Shown: piece by piece, positions 42,736 to 54,295 of the stretch
How the letters are laid out: every line of letters starts with the position of its first letter
Position numbering within the stretch: position 1 is the stretch's first letter
Origin: an uncultured Lactobacillus sp.
Lineage (GTDB): Bacteria; Bacillota; Bacilli; Lactobacillales; Lactobacillaceae
DNA length: 56,728 nucleotides
Reading direction: 5' to 3'
Assembly (NCBI GenBank): GCA_946487795.1
Contig: CAMLUN010000004.1
Location: forward strand, 1 to 56,728
The notes under the pieces: generated by a model
Seen by the model: the letters and a program-made list of their open reading frames with translations, nothing else
Database searches by the model: none
Told to the model about the DNA's origin: nothing
Program-made: the position numbers and the translations under genes

Positions 42736-45700
42736 TTAGTTTTGCTTATCTTCTTCTTTTAACTTAGCCTCAATATCTTTAATTGAGTAAGCAGCTACAC
42801 TAACTTCTTTTGGCTTGATGTTCCGGTAAGCACTCATACCAGTACCTGCAGGAATAATCTTACCAATAATAACATTTTCTTTCAATCCAACCAACGGATC
42901 GTTCTTACCACGAATAGCAGCATCGGTTAATACACGTGTAGTTTCTTGGAATGAAGCAGCGGACAAGAAACTGTTTGTCTCTAAGGCAGCCTTAGTAATA
43001 CCAAGAATAACAGGACGAGCTGTTGCAGGAATATTTCCAGCAACTAAGGTATCCTTGTTAGCGTCACGGAATTGACTGATATCCATCAATTGACCCGGTA
43101 GAAGGTCGGTATCACCTGGATCCATGACACGAACTTTCCGCATCATTTGACGAATCATAATTTCAACGTGCTTATCTAACAAGTCAATACCCTGCATCCG
43201 GTAAACACCTTGAACTTGCGATAAGAGGTAAGTTTCAGTAGAAAGAACATCACGAACCTGGATTAATTCCTTAGGATCAATCGAACCTTCATTTAGCGGT
43301 GCCCCACGGTGAATGAAATCACCTTCAGCAACTTTCATCCGTGCTGTAATTGGAAGGGTGTAAGTTCGGGTATCAGTCTCACCCTTAATCGTAATATCCT
43401 TCGTCCGTTCAGCAGGATTTTCTTCGATAGACACAACTTCACCAGTAACCTCTGTAATTGTTGCCCGACCTTTAGGATTACGTGCTTCAACAATTTCTTG
43501 GATACGTGGAAGACCTTGAGTAATATCATCGTTACCAGCAACCCCACCAGTGTGGAAGTTACGAAGGGTTAACTGAGTACCTGGTTCACCAATTGACTGA
43601 GCGGCAACAGTTCCGACAGCTTCACCAGCTTCTACACGGTCACCAGTAGCTGCATTTCGTCCATAACAACGTTCACATACACCATGTTCAGTGTTACAAG
43701 TAAATGCTGACCGAATAGTTACTTTCTTTACGCCGGCATCAACAATCTTTTGAGCCATTTCTTCGTCGATAAGGACATTCTTACCAACAATCTTTTCACC
43801 AGTCTTAGGATCAAAGACAGACTTCATAGTGTAACGGCCCATGATTCGATCATAAAGTGGTTCAATCATTTCGTTACCGTTTGTAATAGCAGTAACTTCA
43901 AGTCCGCGATCAGTACCACAGTCTTTTTCACGAACAACCACATCTTGCGCAACATCAACCAGACGACGAGTTAAGTAACCTGAGTTGGCAGTCTTCAAGG
44001 CTGTATCAGTCATACCTTTACGAGCACCGTGTGATGAAATAAACATTTCCAACACTGAAAGTCCTTCATAGAAGTTTGACTTAACAGGTAATTCCATAAT
44101 CTTACCGTTTGGTGATGCCATCAATCCACGCATTCCGGCTAACTGAGTAAAGTTTGAAATGTTACCCCGCGCACCAGAGTCGGACATCATGTTAATTGGG
44201 TTATGGATATCCATGTGTTCAATTAACTTGTTTTGAACTTCATCCTTAGCATCGTTCCATGCACCGATTACTCGTTCATAACGTTCATCGTCTGTAATTA
44301 AACCTCGACGGAATTGCTTAGTAATTAAAGCAACTTGCTTTTGTGCCTTATCAAGAATTTCTGGTTTTTCTGGTAAATCATGAATATCAGACATAGCAGT
44401 CGTTAGACCAGAAATAGTTGATTCGTAGTAACCTAAGTCCTTAATACGATCCAAGAATTGAGAAGTCTTCGTAACTTTGTAACGCTTGTATACTTCAGCG
44501 ATCAAGTCAGATAAGAAGCCCTTCTTAAATGGTGGAACTAATGGTGCATTTTCAAGGTATTCATGAATATCTTGACCAGGTTCAAGGAAGAAACGATCAT
44601 CAACACCATTTTGAATATTTGCATCTGTTGGTTCGTTAATGTAAGCAAAATCTTTTGGCATAATTCGGTTGAAAAGAAGCTTACCAACAGTTGTCACCAT
44701 GATCTTGCCTCGTTGTTCATCAGTAAATGGCTTTTCAGGGAATGCAGATACTTGAACTCCAACACGGGTTTGTAATGAAACATAGTCATTGCGGTAAGCA
44801 AGTTCAGCTTCATCAGTATCCTTGAAGATCATTCCTTCACCTTCACGACCCTTATCTTCAGTAGTCATGTAGTAGTTACCAATAACCATATCCTGTGATG
44901 GTGAAACAATAGGTTCTCCGTCACGAGGACTAAGAATATGGTGAGCAGCAAGCATTAACAAACGTGCCTCCGCTTGAGCTTCATCAGATAATGGAACGTG
45001 AATAGCCATCTGATCCCCATCAAAGTCAGCGTTATATGCTGAACATACTAATGGGTGAAGACGCATTGACTTACCAGAAACCAAGATTGGTTCAAACGCT
45101 TGGATACCTAACCGGTGAAGAGTAGGTGCCCGGTTTAATAGAACTGGGTGTTCCTTAATAACGTCTTCCAATACATCAAAGACATCATCATCACTGCGAT
45201 CAATCTTACGCTTAGCAGCTTTAACGTTAGCGGAAAGGCCACGTTTTACCAATTCATGCATAATAAATGGCTTAAATAATTCAAGTGCCATTGGAACTGG
45301 TAATCCCATTTGGTTCAACTTCAATGATGGACCAACATCAATAACGGAACGACCAGAGTAGTCAACACGCTTACCAAGTAAGTTTTGACGGAAACGTCCT
45401 TGCTTACCCTTAAGTAAGTGAGAAAGTGACTTCAATGGACGATTACCTGGTCCAGCTACTGGACGTCCACGGCGACCATTATCAATTAATGCATCAACAG
45501 CTTCTTGTAGCATCCGTTTTTCATTTTGAACAATAATTCCAGGTGCTTGTAATTTAAGAAGTCGCTTTAACCGGTTATTACGGTTAATAACCCGCCGATA
45601 TAAATCGTTCAAATCGGAGGTAGCAAAACGTCCCCCTTCAAGTTGAACCATTGGCCGCAAGTCAGGTGGCATAACTGGAATTACATCCATAACCATCCAT

Positions 45701-46371
45701 TCAGGCTTATTTCCTGACTTAATGAAAGCTTCAAGAATATCAAGACGACGAATAGCACGAGTCCGTTTTTGACCAGTAGCTTCTTTCAATTCTTCTTTTA
45801 ATTCAGCAGCTTCCTTTTCTAAGTCAACATCGGCTAAAAGTTTTTGAATAGCAGCAGCTCCCATTTCAGCTTTGAAACGGTCACCATATTCTGCTTTTTT
45901 ATCACGATATTCAGCTTCAGTTAAAAGTTGTTTCTTTTCAAGTGGAGTATCACCTGGGTCAAGAACAACATATGAAGCAAAGTAAATAACTTCTTCAAGT
46001 GAACGTGGGCTCATATCTAATACAAGTCCCATTCGACTTGGAATTCCTTTAAAGTACCAAATGTGAGATACAGGAGCAGCTAATTCAATGTGCCCCATCC
46101 GTTCACGACGAACTTTTGCACTAGTAACCTCAACACCACAACGGTCACAAACACGACCTTTGTAACGGATACGCTTGTACTTTCCACACGCACATTCGTA
46201 ATCCTTGGTTGGGCCAAAGATTCGTTCGTCAAACAGACCTTGCTTTTCTGGCTTTAATGTCCGGTAGTTAATAGTCTCGGGCTTTTTAACTTCCCCATAT
46301 GACCAACTACGGATCTTATCTGGAGATGCCAGACCGATCTGCATACTTTCAAATTTATTGACATCAATCAA
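42736..46371 (-). CDS. rpoC: DNA-directed RNA polymerase subunit beta'
   Basis: RpoC (1211 residues) carries the catalytic Mg2+ site NADFDGDQM (about 449-457) and two zinc sites: [20 protein letters not shown] near residue 60, and [13 protein letters not shown] near 890. Length is normal for lactobacilli. It is 43 bases after rpoB, in the same transcript. Confidence 0.98.
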   Translation of the reverse strand: MIDVNKFESMQIGLASPDKIRSWSYGEVKKPETINYRTLKPEKQGLFDERIFGPTKDYECACGKYKRIRYKGRVCDRCGVEVTSAKVRRERMGHIELAAPVSHIWYFKGIPSRMGLVLDMSPRSLEEVIYFASYVVLDPGDTPLEKKQLLTEAEYRDKKAEYGDRFKAEMGAAAIQKLLADVDLEKEAAELKEELKEATGQKRTRAIRRLDILEAFIKSGNKPEWMVMDVIPVMPPDLRPMVQLEGGRFATSDLNDLYRRVINRNNRLKRLLKLQAPGIIVQNEKRMLQEAVDALIDNGRRGRPVAGPGNRPLKSLSHLLKGKQGRFRQNLLGKRVDYSGRSVIDVGPSLKLNQMGLPVPMALELFKPFIMHELVKRGLSANVKAAKRKIDRSDDDVFDVLEDVIKEHPVLLNRAPTLHRLGIQAFEPILVSGKSMRLHPLVCSAYNADFDGDQMAIHVPLSDEAQAEARLLMLAAHHILSPRDGEPIVSPSQDMVIGNYYMTTEDKGREGEGMIFKDTDEAELAYRNDYVSLQTRVGVQVSAFPEKPFTDEQRGKIMVTTVGKLLFNRIMPKDFAYINEPTDANIQNGVDDRFFLEPGQDIHEYLENAPLVPPFKKGFLSDLIAEVYKRYKVTKTSQFLDRIKDLGYYESTISGLTTAMSDIHDLPEKPEILDKAQKQVALITKQFRRGLITDDERYERVIGAWNDAKDEVQNKLIEHMDIHNPINMMSDSGARGNISNFTQLAGMRGLMASPNGKIMELPVKSNFYEGLSVLEMFISSHGARKGMTDTALKTANSGYLTRRLVDVAQDVVVREKDCGTDRGLEVTAITNGNEMIEPLYDRIMGRYTMKSVFDPKTGEKIVGKNVLIDEEMAQKIVDAGVKKVTIRSAFTCNTEHGVCERCYGRNAATGDRVEAGEAVGTVAAQSIGEPGTQLTLRNFHTGGVAGNDDITQGLPRIQEIVEARNPKGRATITEVTGEVVSIEENPAERTKDITIKGETDTRTYTLPITARMKVAEGDFIHRGAPLNEGSIDPKELIQVRDVLSTETYLLSQVQGVYRMQGIDLLDKHVEIMIRQMMRKVRVMDPGDTDLLPGQLMDISQFRDANKDTLVAGNIPATARPVILGITKAALETNSFLSAASFQETTRVLTDAAIRGKNDPLVGLKENVIIGKIIPAGTGMSAYRNIKPKEVSVAAYSIKDIEAKLKEEDKQN

Positions 46372-46414
46372 AGGATGTTCCTCCTTCTTTCAGTAAACCG
46401 TAGCAACCTAAATA

Positions 46415-49400
46415 TTAATTTTGATTAGTTTTGTCATCGGTAGTTGTTGAAGTTGCTTCAGACTTGTTTTCTTCTTCGTTCTTCTTATCGTCTGTTTTAT
46501 GTTCTTCTGCATATTTAGCTAATGCATCAACATTTACAACTTCATCATCATCTTCGTCCATGTTCTTTAACTGAATTTCCTTGTTGTTACCATCAAGAAC
46601 CTTCATATCAAGACCTAATGCTTGTAATTCCTTAACAAGAACACGGAATGATTCTGGAACACCTGGCTTAGGAATTGGTTGACCATTGATGATTGCATCA
46701 TAAGTCCGAACACGACCAACAGTATCATCTGACTTGTAAGTAAGGATTTCTTGAAGAGTGTAAGCAGCACCATAAGCTTCAAGAGCCCAAACTTCCATTT
46801 CACCGAAACGCTGTCCACCAAATTGTGCCTTACCACCTAATGGCTGTTGAGTAACAAGTGAGTAAGGACCAGTTGAACGAGCGTGAATCTTATCATCAAC
46901 CATGTGAGCTAACTTAAGGTAGTGCATTGAACCAACAGCAATCCGATTTTCAAATGGTTCACCGGTACGACCGTCATAAAGAATTGTCTTACCGTCTTCT
47001 GGGAATCCAGATTCACGAACAGCATCCCAAACATCTTTATCAGATGCACCATCGAATACTGGAGTAGCCATATGAATTCCAAGACGACGAGCAGCCATTC
47101 CTAGGTGTAATTCAAGAAGCTGACCAATGTTCATACGACTTGGCACACCCATTGGACTAAGCATAATATCAATCGGAGTTCCATCTGGCATGTATGGCAT
47201 ATCTTCTTCTGGTACAACGATAGAAACAGTACCCTTGTTACCATGACGTCCAGACATCTTATCCCCAACCTGGATCTTCCGCTTTTGTGCAATGTAAACA
47301 CGAACCATTGTATTTACACCTGGTGATAATTCATCCCCATTTTCACGAGTAAAGACTTTAACATCTTGGATGATTCCGCCACCACCGTGAGGAACACGTA
47401 ATGAAGTATCACGAACTTCACGTGACTTTTCACCAAAGATAGCGTGAAGAAGACGTTCTTCGGCAGATAATTCAGTCATTCCCTTTGGAGTAACCTTACC
47501 TACTAAAATATCTCCATCATGAACTTCGGCACCGACACGAACAATTCCATTTTCATCAAGATCTTTCAAAGCATCGTCACCAACGTTTGGAATTTCCCGC
47601 GTCATTTCTTCAGGTCCAAGCTTGGTTTCACGTGCTTCAGATTCGTATGATTCGATGTGAATAGAAGTATAAATATCGTCTTTAACTAATCGTTCATTAA
47701 TGGCGATGGCATCTTCGAAGTTATATCCTTGCCAAGTCATGAAGGCAATTAATGGGTTTTGTCCAAGAGCTAATTCACCTTGTTCCATTGATGGACCATC
47801 AGCTAACACGTCATCAGCATCAACATGTTCGCCAACCTTAACAATTGGGCGTTGGTTGTAGTTCTTACCACCGTTTGAACGACGGAACTTCATTAACTTG
47901 TAAGTATCAAGTGTTCCATCTTCCTCACGAACCCGTACTTCACGAGCATCTACATATTCAACCGTTCCTGGCTTCTTAGCAATCATCGCAACCCCAGAGT
48001 CATGGGCAGCCTTGTAGTCAATACCAGTACTTACCAATGGAGCATGAGGATTGATCAAAGGAACAGCCTGTCGTTGCATGTTAGCACCCATCAATGCACG
48101 GTTGGAGTCATCGTTTTCAAGGAATGGGATACATGCAGAGGCAACAGAAACAACTTGCTTAGGAGAAACATCCATGTAGTCAATGTTTTCAACACTGGTT
48201 TCGATGTAGTCATCTTTATCACGAGCCATTACTTGATCGTCAACAAATGAACCATCATCATTTAATGGCGTGTTAGCCTGAGCAATGATGAAGTTATCTT
48301 CTTCGTCAGCAGTTAAGTAATCAATCTTATCAGTTACCTTGTGATCCTTCCAGGAAACACGACGGTATGGAGTTTCGATGAATCCATATTTATTTACCCG
48401 TGCGTAAGATGAAAGACTGTTAATAAGACCAATGTTAGGACCTTCTGGTGTTTCAATAGGGCACATCCGGCCATAGTGAGTATAGTGAACGTCCCGCACT
48501 TCATATCCAGCCCGGTCACGAGTTAAACCACCAGGACCAAGAGCTGAAAGACGACGCTTATGAGTTAATTCACCTAATGGGTTAGTTTGGTCCATGAACT
48601 GGGAAAGTTGGGATGAACCAAAAAATTCTTTAATAGAAGCAACCACTGGACGAATATTGATTAATTGCTGTGGAGTAACAGTGTCAGGATCTTGAATTGA
48701 CATCCGTTCACGAACAACTCGTTCCATCCGTGCAAGACCAATCCGGAATTGGTTTTGAAGTAATTCACCAACTGAACGAATACGACGGTTACCTAAGTGG
48801 TCGATATCGTCTGTACTACCAATACCTTCTTGTAAGTTAAAGAAGTAGTTTAAGGAAGCAAGAATATCAGCTGGTTCAATGTGCTTGTATTCTAATGGGA
48901 TATGACCGTTACCAATAATAGGTACAACTCGATCAGGATCAGTCTTAGAATATACTAAAATCTTTTGTAACTTAACTAGTTCAGTTACAACCGCTTCATC
49001 TGATGGAGTGTAAGTAATAGTCTTAAAGTCATCACGGTCTAAGTAAGGTTCAAGCTTATTAAGCAATTCCTTAGTTACCGTATCACCTTTTTGTGCTAAT
49101 ACTTCACCAGTATCAGGATCAGCTAAAGTTTCAGCTAAAGTTTGTCCAAGTAAACGGTACTTAAGCATTAACTTCTTATTTGTCTTATAACGACCAACTG
49201 GTGCCATATCATAACGTTTTGGATCAAAGAAACGAGCTGTTAATAAGCTCCGTGCTGAATCAGCAGTCTTTGGTTCACCAGGACGAAGCCGTTCATAAAT
49301 GTCCTTTAAGGCTTCTTCAACCCGAGAATCTTCAGCGTTCTTGTGAACATCTTTATCCAAGGTTAATGATAATGTCTCACTATCGCCACCGAACATGTCA

Positions 49401-50023
49401 ATAATTTCATCGTCAGAGCCAAAGCCTAATGCACGAATCAATTCAGTCATTGGTAACTTACGGGTCCGGTCGATTCGAACATATGAAACATTTTTAGCAT
49501 CAGTTTCGTATTCTAACCATGCGCCACGGTTTGGAATAAAGGTAGCACCGTAGTTTGGCCGACCATTTTTATCATTTTCTTCACTATAGTAGACACCTGG
49601 TGAACGAACTAATTGTGAAACAATAACTCGTTCGGCACCATTAATAATGAATGTACCTTGGTCAGTCATTAATGGGAAGTCACCAAAGAATACATCTTGA
49701 GACTTAATCTCACCAGTTTCATGGTTAGTTAACCGTAAAGTAACATGAAGTGGTGCTGAGTAATTAGCATCGTGTTCACGAGCTTCGTCAACAGTATACT
49801 TAGGTTCTAAAAGTTGATAGTCAACGAATTCCAAAGAAAGTTTTCCTTGAAAATCATCAATTGGCATAATATCATCAAACATTTCCCGCAAACCTTTTTC
49901 CATGAACCAATTGTAAGAATCGGTTTGGATTTCAATAAGGTTTGGCAATTCGAGAACTTCTTTAATTCGCGAGTAGCTACGACGGGTACGGTGTTTACCG
50001 TATTTAACTAAATGTCCAGCCAA
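46415..50023 (-). CDS. rpoB: DNA-directed RNA polymerase subunit beta
   Basis: RpoB (1202 residues) forms the other pincer of RNA polymerase. The rifampicin region [19 protein letters not shown] is wild type in sequence. The frame runs to a GTG at 50030-50032, but that GTG is part of the GAGAGGTG ribosome binding site. The TTG at 50021-50023, six bases downstream, gives the canonical [16 protein letters not shown] start and is preferred. The acidic, lysine-rich C-terminal tail (about 1155-1202) is typical of lactobacilli. Confidence 0.98.
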   Translation of the reverse strand: MAGHLVKYGKHRTRRSYSRIKEVLELPNLIEIQTDSYNWFMEKGLREMFDDIMPIDDFQGKLSLEFVDYQLLEPKYTVDEAREHDANYSAPLHVTLRLTNHETGEIKSQDVFFGDFPLMTDQGTFIINGAERVIVSQLVRSPGVYYSEENDKNGRPNYGATFIPNRGAWLEYETDAKNVSYVRIDRTRKLPMTELIRALGFGSDDEIIDMFGGDSETLSLTLDKDVHKNAEDSRVEEALKDIYERLRPGEPKTADSARSLLTARFFDPKRYDMAPVGRYKTNKKLMLKYRLLGQTLAETLADPDTGEVLAQKGDTVTKELLNKLEPYLDRDDFKTITYTPSDEAVVTELVKLQKILVYSKTDPDRVVPIIGNGHIPLEYKHIEPADILASLNYFFNLQEGIGSTDDIDHLGNRRIRSVGELLQNQFRIGLARMERVVRERMSIQDPDTVTPQQLINIRPVVASIKEFFGSSQLSQFMDQTNPLGELTHKRRLSALGPGGLTRDRAGYEVRDVHYTHYGRMCPIETPEGPNIGLINSLSSYARVNKYGFIETPYRRVSWKDHKVTDKIDYLTADEEDNFIIAQANTPLNDDGSFVDDQVMARDKDDYIETSVENIDYMDVSPKQVVSVASACIPFLENDDSNRALMGANMQRQAVPLINPHAPLVSTGIDYKAAHDSGVAMIAKKPGTVEYVDAREVRVREEDGTLDTYKLMKFRRSNGGKNYNQRPIVKVGEHVDADDVLADGPSMEQGELALGQNPLIAFMTWQGYNFEDAIAINERLVKDDIYTSIHIESYESEARETKLGPEEMTREIPNVGDDALKDLDENGIVRVGAEVHDGDILVGKVTPKGMTELSAEERLLHAIFGEKSREVRDTSLRVPHGGGGIIQDVKVFTRENGDELSPGVNTMVRVYIAQKRKIQVGDKMSGRHGNKGTVSIVVPEEDMPYMPDGTPIDIMLSPMGVPSRMNIGQLLELHLGMAARRLGIHMATPVFDGASDKDVWDAVRESGFPEDGKTILYDGRTGEPFENRIAVGSMHYLKLAHMVDDKIHARSTGPYSLVTQQPLGGKAQFGGQRFGEMEVWALEAYGAAYTLQEILTYKSDDTVGRVRTYDAIINGQPIPKPGVPESFRVLVKELQALGLDMKVLDGNNKEIQLKNMDEDDDEVVNVDALAKYAEEHKTDDKKNEEENKSEATSTTTDDKTNQN

Positions 50024-50032
50024 ACTGTTCAC

Positions 50033-50206
50033 CTCTCTAATTTATTCCGCGAGCTCATTTAAATGTTACAATTTGATTACAATTTGCCTAAAACACGACT
50101 TTTGGGCAAAAAAAATCCAAAAACAGTTCAACGACTGTCTTTGGCTTTTATGCAGAATCTGATGGACAATAGATCACCAGGTTCAAATGAACTCACAATT
50201 ACATAC
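50033..50206 (-). ncRNA. rpoB 5' leader, candidate Lacto-rpoB RNA
   Basis: About 180 untranslated bases lie between the promoter and rpoB. The 3' half holds a terminator hairpin (50108-50144) whose T run overlaps a second hairpin, TTTGCC...GGCAAA (50083-50110). The place fits the Lacto-rpoB motif, a conserved structure of unknown function upstream of rpoB in lactic acid bacteria. I infer the name from the position, having no covariance model to test it. Confidence 0.55.
50108..50144 (-). terminator. Attenuator terminator inside the rpoB leader
   Basis: CCAAAGACAGT and ACTGTTTTTGG form an 11-base-pair stem (one G-U) around CGTTGA, followed on the minus strand by ATTTTTTTT. It stands after the rpoB promoter and before the gene. 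Confidence 0.8.
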
Positions 50207-50212
50207 TACTCA

Positions 50213-50241
50213 AGTGTACAAGTTCTATTGAATTTTGTCAA
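50213..50241 (-). promoter_or_regulatory. Predicted sigma-A promoter of rpoB-rpoC
   Basis: TTGACA (50236-50241, perfect) and TACACT (50213-50218) are 17 bases apart on the minus strand. It lies 19 bases after the TetR gene. Confidence 0.78.
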
Positions 50242-50259
50242 CAATTATTTTTATATTTT

Positions 50260-50862
50260 TTAATTTTTTCCGCCCCAATTTGATAAACCGTTAATAATGC
50301 AGTCTAGGATTAATTGGTCACGTTGTTCTGGTGTAATTGAATGGCCACCAATTAATTGCGAAGTGCCAAAAATTGGAGTTAGTCCTGTAATAAATAATTC
50401 AGCAGCTTCTTTAGGAAGAATATCAGGACGTAACCCTACATCTGGTTGACGGAAAAATGCTGCAATTGGTTCTAGGTAATCCATTGTAAAGATCATATTA
50501 AGCTTTTGCTGTGCACTCTTCGATAGTAGGCGCATTGCCTGATTGTATTGGTCATAAATACTTAATGGATGATGTTTTTTTAATGCCTTGGTGATTTGCC
50601 ATAATTGTTCATTCGGTGACAAATCATGTTTACGCATTACTTTATTAATATCTTGGCGAACTTTTCCACATAAATTTGTCATTACATCCAGATATAAAAC
50701 CTCTTTATCGCTGAAGTGGTGGTATAAAGCCGGTTGCGTAATTCCAATCTGTTTGGCAATATCCCGTGTTGAAGTTTCACCAAACCCCTTTTGTAAAAAT
50801 AACTTTGTAGCGGTTTTTAAGATTGCTTGTCTTGTCTTTTCTAATTGTTCTGCTCGCTTCAT
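50260..50862 (-). CDS. TetR family transcriptional regulator
   Basis: This 200-residue regulator has a TetR-type helix-turn-helix: TSTRDIAKQIGITQPALYHHF, about residues 30-50. The helical C-terminal domain, which binds a ligand not recognisable from sequence, covers about 60-195. It has its own promoter with an overlapping dyad, and no terminator separates it from the rpoB promoter. The genes it controls are not evident; autoregulation is likely. Confidence 0.85.
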   Translation of the reverse strand: MKRAEQLEKTRQAILKTATKLFLQKGFGETSTRDIAKQIGITQPALYHHFSDKEVLYLDVMTNLCGKVRQDINKVMRKHDLSPNEQLWQITKALKKHHPLSIYDQYNQAMRLLSKSAQQKLNMIFTMDYLEPIAAFFRQPDVGLRPDILPKEAAELFITGLTPIFGTSQLIGGHSITPEQRDQLILDCIINGLSNWGGKN

Positions 50863-50909
50863 TTATTGTTCATCCCCTATTTTTAATCATTAATTATCTG
50901 ATAAACATC

Positions 50910-50939
50910 ATTATAAGACTATAACTTATCTTTTGACAA
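50910..50939 (-). promoter_or_regulatory. Predicted promoter of the TetR gene with overlapping dyad
   Basis: TTGTCA (50934-50939) and TATAAT (50910-50915) are 18 bases apart on the minus strand. ATAAGACTATAACTTAT (about 50913-50929) is a dyad (ATAAG/CTTAT) lying in the spacer and at the -10, a plausible TetR operator. The rest of the 285-base gap to clpC is AT-rich and shows only the clpC terminator. Confidence 0.6.
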
Positions 50940-51104
50940 CCGTTTTAGAAAAATAATCATCAAATGTGATAAGTGAATACAATTTGGTAGCTTTTTCTTC
51001 TATTATCATTAGAGAACAAAAGTTACAATTATAACATTTTTATAATACATAAAACTCAAATATTCGGTTTGTGTATTTCAAATTTAACGAAGCCAGAATA
51101 CAAA

Positions 51105-51142
51105 ACGGTAAATTACTCTGCACTTTCAGAATAATTTACCGT
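51105..51142 (-). terminator. Intrinsic terminator after clpC
   Basis: ACGGTAAATTA and TAATTTACCGT form a perfect 11-base-pair stem with a 16-base loop. On the minus strand TTTTG follows. It is 6 bases after the clpC stop. Confidence 0.85.
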
Positions 51143-51147
51143 TCTTT

Positions 51148-53640
51148 TTATCTATTCAACTTTAATTCAACAGCTTTATCTTCATCTGGCTTTTTTACTT
51201 TAAAAGTAATTTTACCGTGATGCGCACCTACTGTTACGTCATCTCCAACATTGATTTCACCACTAAGTAGTCCAGTACTCAAATCATCTTCAACATGATC
51301 TTGTAAAGCACGACGAAGCGGACGAGCTCCATAAGCAGGATTGTAACCAAGCTTTGCAATTACATCAATTGCAGCAGGCGTAACTTTCAAGTTAATGCCT
51401 TGCTCACTTACCCGTTTATTTAAATCATTAACCATGAGTTTAACAATTTGATGAAGCTCTTTCTTTTGTAATGAATGGAAGATAATCGTTTCATCAATCC
51501 GATTAAGGAATTCTGGGCGGAAGTATAACCCCATTTGTTGCTTAATTGCCGCTGCCATCGCATTATAGTCTTGTGACATATCTTTTGCCCCAAAACCAAC
51601 TTCTTTTTCATCCTGAAGCTGAGTTGCTCCAAGGTTAGAAGTCATAATAATAATGGTATTTCTAAAATCAACGCGCCGACCTTTTGCATCAGTTAAGTAA
51701 CCATCATCTAAAACTTGAAGTAATAAATTAAATACATCCGGATGTGCCTTTTCAGCTTCATCTAATAAGACAACTGAATATGGATGTTGCCGTACTTTTT
51801 CAGTTAGTTGGCCACCCTCGTCATAACCGACATATCCTGGAGCGGCACCAATCAAGCGACTAGTACTATATTTTTCCATATATTCGGACATATCAATCCG
51901 GATCATATTATCTTCCGAGCCAAACATTGCAGCAGCTAATGCCTTGGCAAGCTCTGTTTTTCCTACCCCGGTCGGTCCTAAAAACATAAAAGAACCAATC
52001 GGCCGACTAGGATCCTTAAGACCGCTTCGTGCACGCCGAATTGCCTTAGCGACTACGGTAACTGCTTCATCTTGACCAATTACTCGTTGATGCAGAACCT
52101 TTTCCAAGTTAACCAATCGTTCACTTTCACTCTTCTTCAATTGAGTTAAAGGAACTCCTGTCCATTCAGCAACAACTTGTGCAATGTTTTCACCAGTTAC
52201 TTTCAATTTGTAGTTATGAGAATCTTTTTGTTGAGTGCGTTGTTTTTTACGGTCAATCTTATCTTTTAGTGCTAACTCCTGTTGACGAAGAGTAGCTGCA
52301 CGATCAAAGTCTTGATTATCAATTGCTTCTTCTTTTTGGGCTCGTAAATCTTCTAACTGACTTTCTAGTGAAGGCTGATGATTTTTCTTATCTTCAGCAT
52401 CAATTCGAACCATAGCTGCCGATTCATCAATAAGATCAATTGCTTTATCTGGCAAGAACCGGTCCGAAATATAACGATCTGACAATTTAACTGCTTCTTC
52501 TAGCGCTTCATCAGTAATTTTAGCATGATGGTGCTCCTCATACTTTGGTCGTAGTCCTCGCAGGATTTGTAGAGTTTGGTCAGTAGTCGGCTCACCAACT
52601 TGAACAGTGGCAAAGCGTCGTTCAAGCGCTGCATCCGATTCTATATATTTCTGATATTCATCAAGCGTAGTAGCACCAATTGTTTGCAACTCGCCTCGCG
52701 CTAAGGCCGGTTTCAAAATATTGGAGGCATCAATTGCACCTTCAGCACCACCGGCACCAATTAAGGTATGGAGTTCATCAATAAAAAGAATCACATGCCC
52801 GTCGTTTTGAATCTCATCAATTACTTTTTTAAGACGATCTTCAAATTCTCCTCGATACTTGGTACCTGCAACTAATGATCCCATATCAAGCATCATCAAA
52901 CGTTTATTAGCCAATTCAGCTGGAACCTTACCATCAACCATCCGCTGAGCAAGTCCTTCAGCAATCGCCGTCTTCCCTACTCCCGGTTCTCCAATCAAAA
53001 CTGGGTTGTTCTTGGTACGACGACTAAGAATCTGTTCCACACGTTTAACTTCCTTATTTCGACCAATTACAGGATCAAGCTGACCATTCCGAGCAAGTTC
53101 TGTCATATCACGAGCTAGTTTATCTAATGTTGGTGTACCAGCTTGCTGAATCCGTCGACGAGATGATTGACGATTAGGATTGCGTTGCTGACTATCAGCA
53201 ATCCCTAACCGCCGTAAAATTACTTTTCTCATCTGTCGTGGCACAACATCTAGACTATATAAAATCCGTGAAGATAGAACACTTTCATCAGCGATTAAGG
53301 CTAATAATAAGTGTTCAGTGCCAATCTTCAATGCATGCATTTGTTGGGCTTCTTTACCTGCTAACGATAATACTTGCTTTGCTTTTGGTGAGTATGGGAG
53401 ATAATCTGAAGCTCCCAGATTTTCCATCGTTCCATAGCCAATTAAGCGTTCAATTTCTTCACGAATATCATCGTTCGTAATAGAAAATTGTTCAAATATT
53501 TTGTTAGCAATCCCATCTTTATCCATTGAGAGGGCAAGCAGAAGGTGTTCAGTCCCTACTGCTTGGTGTTTAAAGTATTTTGCTTGTTCTTGTGCAATTG
53601 CTAGAACATGCTTTGCACTTGGCGTGAACATATTATCCAT
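51148..53640 (-). CDS. clpC: ATP-dependent Clp protease ATP-binding subunit ClpC
   Basis: ClpC (830 residues) is an HSP100 unfoldase that feeds ClpP. It has two N-terminal Clp repeats (1-145), AAA-1 with GEPGVGKT (217-224), a middle segment with a UVR-like stretch ([19 protein letters not shown], around 435), and AAA-2 with GPTGVGKT (around 555). The ATG at 53638-53640 follows GGGAGA at six bases. It lies 14 bases after ctsR. The mcsA and mcsB genes found between ctsR and clpC in Bacillus are absent. Confidence 0.96.
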   Translation of the reverse strand: MDNMFTPSAKHVLAIAQEQAKYFKHQAVGTEHLLLALSMDKDGIANKIFEQFSITNDDIREEIERLIGYGTMENLGASDYLPYSPKAKQVLSLAGKEAQQMHALKIGTEHLLLALIADESVLSSRILYSLDVVPRQMRKVILRRLGIADSQQRNPNRQSSRRRIQQAGTPTLDKLARDMTELARNGQLDPVIGRNKEVKRVEQILSRRTKNNPVLIGEPGVGKTAIAEGLAQRMVDGKVPAELANKRLMMLDMGSLVAGTKYRGEFEDRLKKVIDEIQNDGHVILFIDELHTLIGAGGAEGAIDASNILKPALARGELQTIGATTLDEYQKYIESDAALERRFATVQVGEPTTDQTLQILRGLRPKYEEHHHAKITDEALEEAVKLSDRYISDRFLPDKAIDLIDESAAMVRIDAEDKKNHQPSLESQLEDLRAQKEEAIDNQDFDRAATLRQQELALKDKIDRKKQRTQQKDSHNYKLKVTGENIAQVVAEWTGVPLTQLKKSESERLVNLEKVLHQRVIGQDEAVTVVAKAIRRARSGLKDPSRPIGSFMFLGPTGVGKTELAKALAAAMFGSEDNMIRIDMSEYMEKYSTSRLIGAAPGYVGYDEGGQLTEKVRQHPYSVVLLDEAEKAHPDVFNLLLQVLDDGYLTDAKGRRVDFRNTIIIMTSNLGATQLQDEKEVGFGAKDMSQDYNAMAAAIKQQMGLYFRPEFLNRIDETIIFHSLQKKELHQIVKLMVNDLNKRVSEQGINLKVTPAAIDVIAKLGYNPAYGARPLRRALQDHVEDDLSTGLLSGEINVGDDVTVGAHHGKITFKVKKPDEDKAVELKLNR

Positions 53641-53654
53641 GTACAATCTCCCTT

Positions 53655-54122
53655 TTAACTTTCATAGCGAAGTCGATTCAAGAATGATACTAATATACGG
53701 GCGCGAAGTTGATCTTCAATCTTACTATCATTAACTGCTAGTGCTTGTTTAGATAATGCAACTAGCATTAGGTCTCCTTCACGTCTCGTAATCACGTCTT
53801 CTTCATATAACGTTCGAACAATATCAAAAGCATCACGTTCACGAACCGAGTCGCCAATTGCTTGAATAAGTGAGTTTAGCACATTTACGTCATCAAGTAA
53901 ATTAACTCGCTCGATTCGAATATATCCGCCGCCTCCACGCTTACTCTTTACTAAATAACCATTTTGAATGGTAAACCTCGTTTTAATAACATAATTAATT
54001 TGTGACGGTACCACATCAAACTGGTTGGCAATCTCAGAACGACGAATTTCGACCTGAGCTGAGTCACCAAGTATTTCTTTTAAGTATGCTTCGATAATAT
54101 CTGAAATACTTTTATTCTCCAT
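53655..54122 (-). CDS. ctsR: Transcriptional repressor of class III heat-shock genes CtsR
   Basis: CtsR (155 residues) represses clp genes and is inactivated by heat. The N-terminal winged helix-turn-helix and the GGGGYIRIERV hairpin (about 64-74, whose glycines sense heat) are present. The ATG at 54120-54122 follows GAGGTGA. A CtsR-like box covers its own transcription start. Confidence 0.96.
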   Translation of the reverse strand: MENKSISDIIEAYLKEILGDSAQVEIRRSEIANQFDVVPSQINYVIKTRFTIQNGYLVKSKRGGGGYIRIERVNLLDDVNVLNSLIQAIGDSVRERDAFDIVRTLYEEDVITRREGDLMLVALSKQALAVNDSKIEDQLRARILVSFLNRLRYES

Positions 54123-54139
54123 TATATCACCTCGGCTCT

Positions 54140-54156
54140 TTTGACTAATCTTGACC
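54140..54156. promoter_or_regulatory. CtsR operator
   Basis: On the minus strand GGTCAAGATTAGTCAAA carries the tandem heptads of the CtsR consensus RGTCAAANANRGTCAAA with two mismatches. It lies directly after the ctsR -10, so bound CtsR would block its own operon. Confidence 0.8.
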
Positions 54157-54159
54157 ATT

Positions 54160-54165
54160 ATTTTA
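54160..54165 (-). promoter_or_regulatory. Predicted -10 of ctsR-clpC
   Basis: TAAAAT on the minus strand lies 38 bases before the ctsR ATG and next to the CtsR box. The -35 is weak. Confidence 0.5.
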
Positions 54166-54221
54166 ACACACTTTTAGAGTCGGCGCCTACTTGTATGATC
54201 ATTCAGTTACACATTTAAGAA

Positions 54222-54265
54222 AATAATAAAGACTAGCGAAGCATTCAAGCGCAACACTAGTCTTT
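54222..54265 (-). terminator. Intrinsic terminator after the alcohol dehydrogenase
   Basis: AAAGACTAGTG and CGCTAGTCTTT form an 11-base-pair stem (one G-U) with a 16-base loop, followed by ATTATTTTC on the minus strand. It begins 31 bases after the stop. Confidence 0.8.
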
Positions 54266-54295
54266 TAGAGAATTAAATATGAACTACTTTTTTAA

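Noticed and set aside
50060-51040. Recurring GTTACAATT motifs (about 50065, 51028, 55541 and 55573) as possible common operators
   Set aside because: The motif is short, A/T-rich and not placed consistently relative to promoters; chance is enough to explain it.
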